Source: Paludibacteraceae bacterium (GTDB lineage Bacteria > Bacteroidota > Bacteroidia > Bacteroidales > Paludibacteraceae). Taken from it: a stretch of DNA of 64,000 nt. How positions within the stretch are numbered: the first letter of the stretch is position 1; every line of letters starts with the position of its first letter. Below, piece by piece: positions 7,889-18,323 of this stretch. The DNA is taken from NCBI GenBank assembly GCA_024692565.1, contig JAILMN010000009.1, forward strand, positions 1-64,000. The letters run 5' to 3'. The notes beneath the pieces are model-generated. The model was not told where the DNA came from. It searched no databases and was given only the letters and a program-made list of their open reading frames with translations. The position numbers were made by a program, and so were the translations under genes.

Positions 7889-10800
7889 AGCAAGGGCCTT
7901 TGGTGGAAAGTGCCGGTGGCATTGGTGGGCGTCACGTCAGGCATCGTGTTGCTGCTGCTGATTGCGGTAGCGAGCGTGCTGTATGTGCCGTCGCTGCGTC
8001 ATAAGGTGCTGGAGAAAGGTCTGGAGATCGCCCGCGAACAAACGGGGTATGACATCGATTTGGGCGACCTTTACCTCTCGCCGTTCCATCACTCGCCAAT
8101 GGTGCTCTACCGGGCGTACAAGGGTCAAGGCGACCTGCCGGTTGAGGTAGCGATAGACAGTCTCTTTGTCGGTCACCGCAACCAAGACACGCTGATCTAC
8201 ACCCGCACGCTGCGGCTGAAAGCCAAGGCCAGAACATCCGAAGTGAGCATTCGGGAATTTGCTTCTGTTCCCATCGAAGTGGATGAACTGCGGTTGGAAG
8301 AGACGACTTTCCATTCGGACAGTATGATTGCCTCGGTAGGCATCGATGCCGTCGTGCAGCGCTTGGAATTGACGAGTCCGCAGATACTGCTTGCCGAAGG
8401 GCAGTATCCGTTGCACGGCTTGCGGCTGGATGATGCGGATGTAGCCATCGACCTGCGTGAGACGCCTCCGGACACAACGGCGCAGAAGGATACCACGCCG
8501 CTGAAGATGGCGTTCGAAGCGCCGGATGCACTGCTGCGCAACGTACGTTTTCGCCTGACGCCGTTGGGTCTGGATATACAAACCGGCTATTTGGCCACGA
8601 ATGTGTTAGCGGACGTAGGCGCGAATATCTACGACGCACGGCGGTTGGACGTAGGGGATTTTGTATTCGGTCTGAACCAACTGCGCATTCCTGCCGACAC
8701 CATCTACGGCAACGCCTTCGTGGATTTGAATCATAACCACATCGAGAGTGGCGGTCTGCACGTGCGGTCCGATGCGATGGGCGCGAAAGCCGACCTCTAT
8801 ACGACGCAGATGAACCTCGAGACGATGCAGATCGATGTGACGGGTGAGGCGGAGTATCAAGGCAGCAAAGCGCGTCTGCGTGCGCGCTACGACATAGATG
8901 ACGAGACGTATGACGCGTCTGTGCACATTGAGCGCGTCAACCTCAGTGCGTTCCTAAAGGACAGTCCCCGTGCGGTGCTCGCCGGTGACATAGAGGCGCA
9001 GGGTAGGGGAATCAACCCGCAACGACCGATGCAGAGTAAGGTAAAACTGCGTTTGGACGAAGCGATCTACGGTCCGAATAACCTCTCCCATACCTCGTTC
9101 GAAGGGTCGACGGACAGCGTCACATCGTTGTCGCTTGCGATGCCGGGTCTAAACGCCGACATCTCTTCTCCTATGCCGCTCATGACGCTCATTGACCGAA
9201 TTATGCCGCTTGTGCAGACCGTAAGCGATTCTGCCGTCATCGCGTCTCTTACTTCGCTGGAGGACCTTACCGTTTTGGACACAATTCGTCAGAAGATCCC
9301 TGCGCTGAATGCCGATATATCCTTGCGCAAAGGCAGTCCGATACAGTTCGTAATCGATAACACCGGTGTGGATTTTAACGAACTTGCGGTATCGCTTCGC
9401 TCGGACTCTGCACAAACGACTTTCAGTTTGCCGCTTACCACGTTCCGCTTGCCCGATTCGCTGCGTCTGCCGGCGATAGAGACGGCGTTGGACCTTGCCA
9501 TGACGGAAGGGCGAACGGATGTATCGCTGACGGCGAACACACAGCTGACGGACGGCGCGATGAGTTTCGACGGACTATGCACCGATGCCGCATTCCGCAT
9601 GGATCTGAGGCGTGAAGGACGTGAGCTGCACGGTGACGGACGGCTGACACTCGACAGCGTCTCGTTCAGTGGCGCCGAATTGGGCAATCACACGATCGAT
9701 ATGCAGATAGCGCCGTCGCAAGAGTACCCCAACGCCATTCGCGCAGATATACAGACGGAAGATATCCCGATTGAACTGGTGAACAGTTTTGTGACATTGC
9801 CGGAAGACATCGCTATTCACGGAGCCGTCAAAGCCTCTGCATCGGTGGACGGTTTGCCGGCAAAGACCGACATCTCTGCCGAAGTGAAACCCATGGGCGT
9901 GAAGGCCAAATACAAGCCGTACGACATTGCGCTCAGTCTTGGCGAGACACCTATCGTCATGCGTCATAACAAAGTGGATCTCAACGGTTTACCCATCTAT
10001 GCCGTCGATAGTACGTACCTGGCGTTGAGCGGTGGTTTGGACCTGAATAGCATGCGCATGGACGTGAACTTGGCGGCAGACAGTTTTGCGCCGGTGAAGT
10101 TGCCGAAAGGCGGTCCGTTGCCGGTCTATGGAGAGTTGGCTACCGACATCCGCGGAAGCATCACCGGACCGCTTGACAGCATCGTGGCAGACGTCGATCT
10201 GACGCTGCTGCCTGTGACCGATATCACCTATCCGATCGATAAGAAAAACCTGGCGCAGGTCAAGCCGCACGGCACGGTCAATGTCAAATACCGGGCTGCC
10301 GAAGAAGACCCGCTTTCCCTCGGCGGGCAGATCAACGTGGATGACGGTTTCATCCGCTATTCGCCCAAAGCCTATCCGATTATGCCATTCCATGTGGACT
10401 CGGGCAGCAACGTGGCGTTCAACGGCCCTATCGGGCAGACGCGACTGAATGTATCTGCTTCGCAGAAAGTGAAAGCGGATGTGGAATCGGAGGGCGAGGA
10501 GACACGTCGTGTGGACTTCACGACCGGTGTGCGCGTCAACGGCGAAGTGGACTCCATCGGTCTCAAGAGCATCGGTTTCTTCCTTGAGGCTCCGGAGGAC
10601 GAGACCATCACGCGTGAGTTGGCTTCGCTGGACGAAGAGACACGCGAAGGACTTGCAGCCACGCTGCTGGCAACCGGTATGTATGTCGGCGAAAGCAATG
10701 TGGCGGCGCAGCGCGACGGGTACGCCCTCTCGTCCATCATCAACAGCCGCATCAATGCTGCGTTGGCCAATTCCAAGGTGGGTAAGTTCGTGGATATAGA

Positions 10801-12457
10801 TATCAGCAGCGGACAGACCACGCATGCCGGAGGTAAGAGCAACGACATGAATATATCCATCAGCAAGTCCTTTTTCAAGGACAGGCTGCGTATCACGCTC
10901 GGTTCTACCCTGACGGACAATCCCGAGATCAACGATACCAAAGGACTCTACATGAATTTCGCTGCCGATTACAAACTGACCAAGGAAGGCAATGTGTCGT
11001 TGCGTCTGTTCGCGCAACGCGACTTCAACAATATCCTCGAAGGCGAACTGTACAAATTCGGTCTGGGCGTACGGGCATTTAAGGATTGGCGGCGCAAGGA
11101 ACTTTTCCGCGGGGACAGTATCACCCGTACCTACGGCTTGGTGGCCGATGCCGGCGTGGCCTACCGTACGAACAACAGTATAGGTCCTGACCTGACGCTC
11201 AAGTCGTCCATCAAGAATCTCTTAGGCAAAGGCGAGACCTTCACCCTGAAAGGCAACGGCGCTTACTACTGGGCGCTGCGCAACCGCCATCCGGGCGACC
11301 CGAAGAAAACCGACACGTATAAATTAGGTTTGAATGCCTCGCTCATCTTCCCGTACCTGCATTGGACGGGCGAGAACAACCCCGAGGGCGACACGCGGTA
11401 TATGCTCGGCTACCAGTATGAGAACATCGCCGGCGGCTACGGCGTGCATAAGATTTCCGGTTCGTTTACCTATTTCATCCACTCGCCGAACAGCCCCTAT
11501 ATCACCCATGCTTTCACGCCTTTCTCGCTGTCCGTCGTCATGCTGAAGGCCGAATCCGACAGCCTGCTGGACAAGACCGCCGAGTACCCGCAGCTCATCA
11601 AGGTCCTCGCCAGCGACGAGTTCGTCCCCTCTATCGGCTATAATTTTATCTATAATGACTACCGTTCCCGTCGGGCGGTGAATACGATGCTCGACCTCGG
11701 AATCAAAGAGTCCGGCAACCTCATCAACGCCATCTATTGCCTCGCCGGCTATAAGTGGAACGACCGGGAAAAACCGCTGGGCAAGATCACGTTCAATCAG
11801 TTCGTGAAACTGACCGCCGAGCTGCGCAATAAATTCAACTTCACGGACCAGATTTCGATTGCCACGCGCCTGTATGCCGGCTTTAATATACCGTTGGGCA
11901 ATTCGTATTTCTCGCCCCTCTCCGAGGCGTTCTATACCGGCGGCCCGCTCAGTCTGCGTGCTGCGGCGCCGTATGCTTACGGACCGGGTAATTTTTACTC
12001 CGTCAAGTACAATCAGAACTTCTTCCATGCCGGCGATGTGAAGCTCGAGGCCAATTTCGAATTCCGCTTCCCCATCGTGTGGAAACTCTACGGCGCGGCT
12101 TTTGTCGATGCGGGTAATGTATGGAATTGGGTATCGAGCGCGACGTTGTTCAAGCAGGCGGGGATTGACGATTATATGGAGCGATTGCAGCTGAAGGAAG
12201 AATTGTACGACGGCATTCTGGACAATCCGGAGTTCTTTAAGCAAATCGCGCTGGGAACGGGCGCCGGTCTGCGTCTGGATATAGACGGTCTTGTGGTGCG
12301 TTTGGACTTCGGTATCGGCATCCATGCGCCGTATCAGACCTACCGCTATGACAAGGAGTGGAAAACGGACTACTCGCAACCCATCACGAGCTATTACAAC
12401 ATGCCGTCCTTCCTCGATGGCTTCCGCGTCAATTTCGGTATCGGCTACCCGTTCTGA
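7883..12457 (+). CDS. TamB/AsmA-like translocation-assembly protein fused to a C-terminal Omp85/TamA-type barrel
   Basis: N-terminal TM anchor and repetitive beta-strand region; TamB C-terminal ISISKSFFKDRLRITLGS; then ~430-aa barrel with GGPLSLRAAAPYAYGPG, AAFVDAGNVW, and terminal FGIGYPF; single continuous ORF. Confidence 0.85.
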   Translation: MRSKGLWWKVPVALVGVTSGIVLLLLIAVASVLYVPSLRHKVLEKGLEIAREQTGYDIDLGDLYLSPFHHSPMVLYRAYKGQGDLPVEVAIDSLFVGHRNQDTLIYTRTLRLKAKARTSEVSIREFASVPIEVDELRLEETTFHSDSMIASVGIDAVVQRLELTSPQILLAEGQYPLHGLRLDDADVAIDLRETPPDTTAQKDTTPLKMAFEAPDALLRNVRFRLTPLGLDIQTGYLATNVLADVGANIYDARRLDVGDFVFGLNQLRIPADTIYGNAFVDLNHNHIESGGLHVRSDAMGAKADLYTTQMNLETMQIDVTGEAEYQGSKARLRARYDIDDETYDASVHIERVNLSAFLKDSPRAVLAGDIEAQGRGINPQRPMQSKVKLRLDEAIYGPNNLSHTSFEGSTDSVTSLSLAMPGLNADISSPMPLMTLIDRIMPLVQTVSDSAVIASLTSLEDLTVLDTIRQKIPALNADISLRKGSPIQFVIDNTGVDFNELAVSLRSDSAQTTFSLPLTTFRLPDSLRLPAIETALDLAMTEGRTDVSLTANTQLTDGAMSFDGLCTDAAFRMDLRREGRELHGDGRLTLDSVSFSGAELGNHTIDMQIAPSQEYPNAIRADIQTEDIPIELVNSFVTLPEDIAIHGAVKASASVDGLPAKTDISAEVKPMGVKAKYKPYDIALSLGETPIVMRHNKVDLNGLPIYAVDSTYLALSGGLDLNSMRMDVNLAADSFAPVKLPKGGPLPVYGELATDIRGSITGPLDSIVADVDLTLLPVTDITYPIDKKNLAQVKPHGTVNVKYRAAEEDPLSLGGQINVDDGFIRYSPKAYPIMPFHVDSGSNVAFNGPIGQTRLNVSASQKVKADVESEGEETRRVDFTTGVRVNGEVDSIGLKSIGFFLEAPEDETITRELASLDEETREGLAATLLATGMYVGESNVAAQRDGYALSSIINSRINAALANSKVGKFVDIDISSGQTTHAGGKSNDMNISISKSFFKDRLRITLGSTLTDNPEINDTKGLYMNFAADYKLTKEGNVSLRLFAQRDFNNILEGELYKFGLGVRAFKDWRRKELFRGDSITRTYGLVADAGVAYRTNNSIGPDLTLKSSIKNLLGKGETFTLKGNGAYYWALRNRHPGDPKKTDTYKLGLNASLIFPYLHWTGENNPEGDTRYMLGYQYENIAGGYGVHKISGSFTYFIHSPNSPYITHAFTPFSLSVVMLKAESDSLLDKTAEYPQLIKVLASDEFVPSIGYNFIYNDYRSRRAVNTMLDLGIKESGNLINAIYCLAGYKWNDREKPLGKITFNQFVKLTAELRNKFNFTDQISIATRLYAGFNIPLGNSYFSPLSEAFYTGGPLSLRAAAPYAYGPGNFYSVKYNQNFFHAGDVKLEANFEFRFPIVWKLYGAAFVDAGNVWNWVSSATLFKQAGIDDYMERLQLKEELYDGILDNPEFFKQIALGTGAGLRLDIDGLVVRLDFGIGIHAPYQTYRYDKEWKTDYSQPITSYYNMPSFLDGFRVNFGIGYPF

Positions 12458-12506
12458 CCCTCTAATCTCTAATCTTTTTACCTCTTATCTATTACCTTTT
12501 ACCTAA
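12458..12506. repeat. 7-bp-period tandem repeat (7 units)
   Basis: CCCTCTA ATCTCTA ATCTTTT TACCTCT TATCTAT TACCTTT TACCTAA. Confidence 0.75.
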
Positions 12507-12522
12507 AAATCTTTGATTTTTC

Positions 12523-12554
12523 TTGCATATGCTATTATTTTTTTGTACCTTTGC
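12523..12554 (+). promoter_or_regulatory. Bacteroidota-type promoter of the RND operon
   Basis: TTG ... TACCTTTG spacing; ATG at 12606. Confidence 0.65.
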
Positions 12555-12605
12555 CGCGAATTTTCGTGCGCATGCATATAAAGGAAATTAAAACAACCCT
12601 ATAAC

Positions 12606-13694
12606 ATGAAGACAAACCATCTCTATTTACTTCTTTTTGCCGCCGTACTTACGGCCTGCGGAGGCAGTGCTCCGCAAGTGGCGCAGAGTTCGTATCAGAC
12701 GCTGACGATCAGCAAGAGTGACATCACCGTGCCGCTGAAATACAGCGCTACCCTGAAAGGTACCTCAGACGTGACCATCAAGCCGCAGGTAAGCGGTCAG
12801 CTGATGGAAGTATGTATCACCGAAGGACAGCAGGTGAAGAAAGGTACAGTGCTTTTCCGTATCGACAGCCGTGATGCGCAGCTCGAGTTGGAGTCGGCAG
12901 AGGCGAATCTGTTGGCAGCTCAGGCGCAGGAGAGTAGCGCCAAGTTGGAGTTCGAGAGTTCGAAGAACCTGTTCGCCAAAGGCATCGTGAGCAAATATAT
13001 GCTGGACAATGCGGAAAACGAGTACAAGCAGGCGCAGGCTTCGGTAGCGCAATATAGGGCGACCGCAGACCGCGCACGTGTGAACCTCGGTTACTGCACG
13101 ATCACTTCTCCTGTGGACGGCGTGATCGGTTCGATCCCTGTTTTCGCAGGTGACCAGGTGAATACCACGACGTATCTGACGATGGTGAGCGGCAACGCGA
13201 AGATGTATGCCGAGTTCTCCGTGAACGAGTCGGTTCTGGAAGAACGCGCGCAGGCAGGAACCAAGGACAACGGAAGCGCTTTGGCAGACTTCCCGGACGT
13301 GACGTGGTTGTTCAAGAGCGGCACGGAGTACGATCGCAAGGGTCGCATCACGAGTATCACCGGTACGGTGGACAAGACCACGGGTGCGCTGACCTGCAAG
13401 GCTACGTTCCCCAATCCGGACGGTGTGCTTTACTCGGGTGTTCAAGGTACGGTAGTAATCCCTATCGAGGTGAAAGATGTGATGGTTGTTCCGCAGAATG
13501 CTATCGTTCGTTTGCAAAACAAATCATTAGCGTATAAGGTAGGTCCGGACAGTTGTGCATACAGTACGATCGTGGAGACGGTAGGCATCAGTTCGGATCG
13601 CGACTTGGTGGTGACCAAGGGTCTGGAGGTAGGCGACGTGATTGTCACCGAAGGGGCGAACAACTTGTATGAAGGACAGAGAGTTCTCTTTTAA
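12606..13694 (+). CDS. RND efflux periplasmic adaptor (HlyD/AcrA family) lipoprotein
   Basis: Lipobox LTACGG; KPQVSGQLMEVCITEGQQVKKGTVLFRIDSRD; coiled coil; CTITSPVDGVIG. Confidence 0.94.
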   Translation: MKTNHLYLLLFAAVLTACGGSAPQVAQSSYQTLTISKSDITVPLKYSATLKGTSDVTIKPQVSGQLMEVCITEGQQVKKGTVLFRIDSRDAQLELESAEANLLAAQAQESSAKLEFESSKNLFAKGIVSKYMLDNAENEYKQAQASVAQYRATADRARVNLGYCTITSPVDGVIGSIPVFAGDQVNTTTYLTMVSGNAKMYAEFSVNESVLEERAQAGTKDNGSALADFPDVTWLFKSGTEYDRKGRITSITGTVDKTTGALTCKATFPNPDGVLYSGVQGTVVIPIEVKDVMVVPQNAIVRLQNKSLAYKVGPDSCAYSTIVETVGISSDRDLVVTKGLEVGDVIVTEGANNLYEGQRVLF

Positions 13695-13740
13695 TTGTAG
13701 ATTTTAGATTGCAGATTGCAGATTTTAGATTGACGATTTT
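13695..13740. repeat. 7-bp-period tandem repeat (6 units)
   Basis: TTGTAGA TTTTAGA TTGCAGA TTGCAGA TTTTAGA TTGACGA TTTT then ATG. Confidence 0.85.
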
Positions 13741-16700
13741 ATGAAGGAGAATATTTTCATTAAGCGAAGTGTGATGGCCATATCGATAGCGTTGGTAATC
13801 ATGCTCGTCGGATATATCAGCCTCAATACTTTGCCTGTGGAGCAATATCCGGATATCGCGCCTCCGACGGTAACGGTAACGGCTTCCTATTCGGGTGCAG
13901 ATGCCAATACCTGTATGACCTCTGTTATCCGACCGCTCGAAGAGCAGATCAACGGAGTGCAGGACATGACCTACATGACCGCTACCGCCTCTTCGACGGG
14001 TGACATCACTATCACCGTCTATTTCAAGCAAGGCACAGACCCCGATATGGCGACCGTCAACGTGCAGAACCGTGTGTCGCAAGCGGAACCTTTGCTGCCG
14101 AGTGACGTGCTGCAAACAGGTGTAACCGTCACCAAGCGTCAGAATAATATCCTGCAGATCACGGGTCTGAAATCAACCGACGGCAAATACGATGCGGACT
14201 TTATCTCCAATTATATTGACATCAACATCAAGCCGATGGTGTTGCGCGTGACGGGTGTAGGCGAGGTGAACAACTTAGGAAACACCTATGCGCTGCGTGT
14301 GTGGTTGAAACCCGACGTGATGGCGCAGTACGGTTTGACGCCGGATGATGTATCGAGTGCTATCTCCGCGCAGAGTTTCGTTACCTCTACCGGTACGCTC
14401 GGTCAGCAGTCTGAGAATGCGTATCAGTACCCCATGGAGTACAAAGGTACACTCAAGTCGATTGAAGAGTTTGAGAATATCGTGCTCCGTGCGCAGGATA
14501 ATAGCAACGTGCTGTATCTGCGTGATGTGGCGACGGTAGAGATAGGCGCCAGATCCTATACCATGTCTTCTCTGATGGACGGTAAGCCCGGATGCTTCTT
14601 TATGGTTTTTCAGTCGCCGGGAGCGAATGCTACGCTGGTCAACCAGAGTTTGGATGAGTTGTACGAGCAGATTAAACCGACGCTGCCTGCCGGGCTGGAG
14701 TTCGTGACGCTGGAGACCAGTAATGACTTCCTCTTTGCCGCCATTCATAATGTGGTGGAGACCTTGATTATCGCGATTTTGCTCGTTATCATCGTGGTGT
14801 ATTTCTTCTTGCAGAACTGGAAAGCGACCTTGATCCCGTCCATCTCGATCATCGTGTCGCTGCTCGGTACTTTCGCCATTGTGCAAGTGGCAGGCTTCTC
14901 CCTTAATATCATCACCCTCTTCGGATTAGTGCTCGCCATCGGTACGGTGGTCGATGATGCGATCGTTGTTGTCGAAGCCGTGATGGCCAAGCTCGAGACC
15001 GGTCAGATGAAAGGTTCGCCCAAGGACCAGGCAACGCAGGCTACCCGCGAGGCGCTGAGCGAAGTGTCGGTAGCCGTTATCTCCTGTACGCTCGTCTTCA
15101 TGGCGGTATTTATTCCTGTGACCTTCATGAGCGGAACGAGTGGCACCTTCTTTACCCAGTTCGGCGTGACGCTGGCAGGCGCCGTAGGACTGAGTTGTGT
15201 CTGCGCGTTGGTGCTCTGTCCTGCCCTCTGCGCCATCCTCATGCGTCCGACCGATGAGAAAGCGCTGGCTGGTAAGAAATGGAAGGGTATTGACTATTAT
15301 ACGAAAGTTGCTTACGAAGCGAGTTACAACGCCATCCTCGGCAAGTACCAGGGAGCGGTTCAGAAATACCTGAAGCGTCCGGCTTGGTCGTTTGCGCTGT
15401 TAGGCGGAGCCATCGTGCTGTTCGTGCTCTTCATGAAGATCCTGCCTTCGGGTCTCGTTCCGCAGGAAGACCAAGGTGTCATCCTCTGCGAAGTGCGTAT
15501 GCCGGAAGGTTCGACGCTGCATGAGAATGCCGAGATCATGAAGAAAGTGGAAGAGAAAGTGAAGGCCATTCCGGAGATGGAGAGCTACGCCATATGTAGC
15601 GGTTACGGCTTTGTCTCCTCCAGCGGCTCGAGTTATGCTTCGCTCATCATCCGTCTCAAAAACTGGGACGACCGTACGGGCAATGAGCACTATATCGACA
15701 ATGTGATCATGCGTTTCTACTTCGATTGTCTGTCGATTAAGAATGCGCAGGTACTGCCCTTCCAAACGCCGCAGATTCCGGGATACGGTACGTCGAACAG
15801 CATCGACCTGCAGGTTCAGGATAGGAGCGACGGAGATTTCTCTGATTTTGGAAACAAGACCAATGCACTCATGGTGAAACTGATGGAGCGTCCGGAGATA
15901 GCCAGCGCGATGTCCACTTTCTCGGAGCGTTTCCCGAAATTCAAAGTGCATGTCGATCCCGTGCAATGCGAACGCGCCGGTACGACTGCCAAAGCGGTGC
16001 TGAACACACTCGGCGCGTACTGCAGCGGTTCGTACGTAGGTAACTTCAACCAATTCAGCAAGGTTTATCAATTATGGGTAAGCGCTTCGCCGGAATATCG
16101 TCTGGATCCGTCGTCGCTGAATAATATGTATATCAAAGTGAAGGACGGTAAGATGGCGCCGCTGTCGCAGTTCGTGACGCTCGAAGAGATTGTCGGTACG
16201 TCTTCACAAAACCACTTCAACCTCTTCCAATCCATCTCCTGCTCCGTGACGCCCGCGAGCGGCTACTCGGAGGCGCAGGCACAGAAGGCCATCGATGAGG
16301 TTTTCAAAGAGAATATGCCGGCGTACTGTTCGTATGAGTACGGCTCGATGTCGCGTGAGGTGGCGTCCAGCGCGAAGGACAACACGACGCTTATCATCTA
16401 TCTGATCTGTATCATCTTGATCTACCTCATCCTCGGTTCGTTGTATAATAGTTGGCTCACGCCGTTCGCGGTGCTCTTGTCTGTACCGTTCGGCCTGATG
16501 GGTTCCTTCCTCTTCTCGTGGATCGGCAATAAGATGGGTCTGCCGGGAATGGAGAACAACGTCTATCTGCAGACCGGTGTCATCATGCTCATCGGTTTGC
16601 TCGCCAAGACCGCTATCCTCATCACCGAGTTCGCCAGCGAGCGTCGCAAACAAGGTCTAACGATCGTAGAGGCTGCGCTCGAGGCATGTAAAGACCGTCT

Positions 16701-16935
16701 GCGTCCGATCCTGATGACCGTCATCACGATGATCGCCGGTATGATCCCGTTGATCGTTGCCGGTGGCGCAGGAGCGAACGGAAACCGTGCTCTGGCGCTT
16801 GGCGTCGTAGGCGGTATGAGTATCGGTACGATCGCATTGCTGTTCATCACTCCGGCCTTCTTCATCATCTTCCAAACCCTGGAGGAGAAAATGAACGGAA
16901 CGCCGGTAGCTAAAGGGAAGGAGGACGCGAAATGA
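13741..16935 (+). CDS. RND efflux pump inner-membrane transporter (HAE1/AcrB family)
   Basis: IKRSVMAISIALVIMLVGYISL; EQYPDIAPPTVTVTASYSGA; GTVVDDAIVVVEAV; GLLAKTAILITEFA. Confidence 0.97.
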   Translation: MKENIFIKRSVMAISIALVIMLVGYISLNTLPVEQYPDIAPPTVTVTASYSGADANTCMTSVIRPLEEQINGVQDMTYMTATASSTGDITITVYFKQGTDPDMATVNVQNRVSQAEPLLPSDVLQTGVTVTKRQNNILQITGLKSTDGKYDADFISNYIDINIKPMVLRVTGVGEVNNLGNTYALRVWLKPDVMAQYGLTPDDVSSAISAQSFVTSTGTLGQQSENAYQYPMEYKGTLKSIEEFENIVLRAQDNSNVLYLRDVATVEIGARSYTMSSLMDGKPGCFFMVFQSPGANATLVNQSLDELYEQIKPTLPAGLEFVTLETSNDFLFAAIHNVVETLIIAILLVIIVVYFFLQNWKATLIPSISIIVSLLGTFAIVQVAGFSLNIITLFGLVLAIGTVVDDAIVVVEAVMAKLETGQMKGSPKDQATQATREALSEVSVAVISCTLVFMAVFIPVTFMSGTSGTFFTQFGVTLAGAVGLSCVCALVLCPALCAILMRPTDEKALAGKKWKGIDYYTKVAYEASYNAILGKYQGAVQKYLKRPAWSFALLGGAIVLFVLFMKILPSGLVPQEDQGVILCEVRMPEGSTLHENAEIMKKVEEKVKAIPEMESYAICSGYGFVSSSGSSYASLIIRLKNWDDRTGNEHYIDNVIMRFYFDCLSIKNAQVLPFQTPQIPGYGTSNSIDLQVQDRSDGDFSDFGNKTNALMVKLMERPEIASAMSTFSERFPKFKVHVDPVQCERAGTTAKAVLNTLGAYCSGSYVGNFNQFSKVYQLWVSASPEYRLDPSSLNNMYIKVKDGKMAPLSQFVTLEEIVGTSSQNHFNLFQSISCSVTPASGYSEAQAQKAIDEVFKENMPAYCSYEYGSMSREVASSAKDNTTLIIYLICIILIYLILGSLYNSWLTPFAVLLSVPFGLMGSFLFSWIGNKMGLPGMENNVYLQTGVIMLIGLLAKTAILITEFASERRKQGLTIVEAALEACKDRLRPILMTVITMIAGMIPLIVAGGAGANGNRALALGVVGGMSIGTIALLFITPAFFIIFQTLEEKMNGTPVAKGKEDAK

Positions 16936-18317
16936 GAAAGTATATAGCCATCATTCTGGCAGGAGTGGTACTTAGTTCCTGCGGCGTGTATAAGAAGTAT
17001 CAATCGCAGAAGGACGTGCCGGATGACGTGTTTGGTAGCGGGGACTCGATCGCGCAGATAGCGCTGAATGACTCTTCGATAGCGTCCATCTCCTGGCGTG
17101 AGTTCTTCACCGATCCGTTGTTGCAGACGCTGATTGACTCTGCGCTGGTGCATAATACGGATTTGCAGTCTGCGCGTATAGCCGTAGATCAGGCGCAGGC
17201 GAGCCTCAAAGCCGCTAAGTTGGCGTACCTGCCTTCGCTGTCCCTGAATCCGAGGGCCAGCATCTACACCACGATGAACACCGGCGGCTCGCTCAGCGGC
17301 GCGTCGTACACCTATGACATCCCGTTGCAACTGGATTGGAACATTGGCATATCGGGTTCAGTGACGGTGAATAAACGCAAAGCGCAGGCAGTCATGGAGC
17401 AGGCGAAAGCATCACGTGAGGCGATGCAGGCCAATATCATCTCAACTGTAGCGCAGGAGTATTTCACGCTGCTGCTGCTCGACCGCGAGTTACAGATTCT
17501 GATTGAAACCGACAGCCTCTGGAACGAGTCGTTGGAGACGGAGCGTGCGCTCTGGGAGAACGGAAAAGCGTACTCGACGGCGGTCAACCAGATGGAGTCA
17601 TCCTGCATGAGCGTGAAGGTACAGATCATCGAAACCCAACGCAGCATTCGTAACATTGAGAATACGCTGTGTAAACTGTTAGCCATCACTCCTCGTCCAA
17701 TCGCACGCGGCACATGGGGTGCATACGAGCTGCCCCTCCGTTTCGGTACGGGTGTACCGGCTTCGCTATTGGAGAACCGACCGGACATACGCGTGGCGGA
17801 CCAACAGTTGGCGGAGGCGTTCTATAACACTGCGCTGGCGCGTTCGCAGTTCTTCCCTTCCTTCTCGCTGCAAGGAATCTTAGGCTGGACCAACAGCGGC
17901 GGTATTATTGCCGATCCGGGTGCGCTGCTGCTCAAAGCCTTGGCTTCCCTCACTCAGCCCATCTTCGCGCAAGGTAAACTGCGCGCTCAACTCAAAATAG
18001 CCAAACTCAACCAAGAGGACAAACTCAATAATTATGTGCAGACGGTGCTCAATGCCGGCAATCAGGTGAACGAGTGTCTTGCGGATTGTCAGGCGGCGCA
18101 AGACAAAGATGTGCTGTACAAGCGTCAGGTTGAGGTGTTGAAGGATGCGTATGACGGTACGCACGAACTGATGGAGAGCGGGAAGGCGTCTTATATCGAA
18201 GTGCTGACGGCTCAGGAGTCGCTGTTGTCCGCGCAGCTGAGTGAAGCTGAGAATATGTATGATGGCGCCAACGCGCTGATAGGATTGTATATCGCGTTAG
18301 GTGGCGCTACAAAATAA
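16932..18317 (+). CDS. TolC/NodT-family outer-membrane efflux lipoprotein
   Basis: LSSCGVYKKY lipobox; LENRPDIRVADQQLAEAFYNTALARSQFFPSFSLQG. Confidence 0.95.
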   Translation: MRKYIAIILAGVVLSSCGVYKKYQSQKDVPDDVFGSGDSIAQIALNDSSIASISWREFFTDPLLQTLIDSALVHNTDLQSARIAVDQAQASLKAAKLAYLPSLSLNPRASIYTTMNTGGSLSGASYTYDIPLQLDWNIGISGSVTVNKRKAQAVMEQAKASREAMQANIISTVAQEYFTLLLLDRELQILIETDSLWNESLETERALWENGKAYSTAVNQMESSCMSVKVQIIETQRSIRNIENTLCKLLAITPRPIARGTWGAYELPLRFGTGVPASLLENRPDIRVADQQLAEAFYNTALARSQFFPSFSLQGILGWTNSGGIIADPGALLLKALASLTQPIFAQGKLRAQLKIAKLNQEDKLNNYVQTVLNAGNQVNECLADCQAAQDKDVLYKRQVEVLKDAYDGTHELMESGKASYIEVLTAQESLLSAQLSEAENMYDGANALIGLYIALGGATK

Positions 18318-18323
18318 ATCATT

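Noticed and set aside
9989-11017. Long antisense ORFs across the TamB-Omp85 gene (also 11324..12379)
   Set aside because: Shadow ORFs caused by codon bias; the + frame carries the conserved domains.
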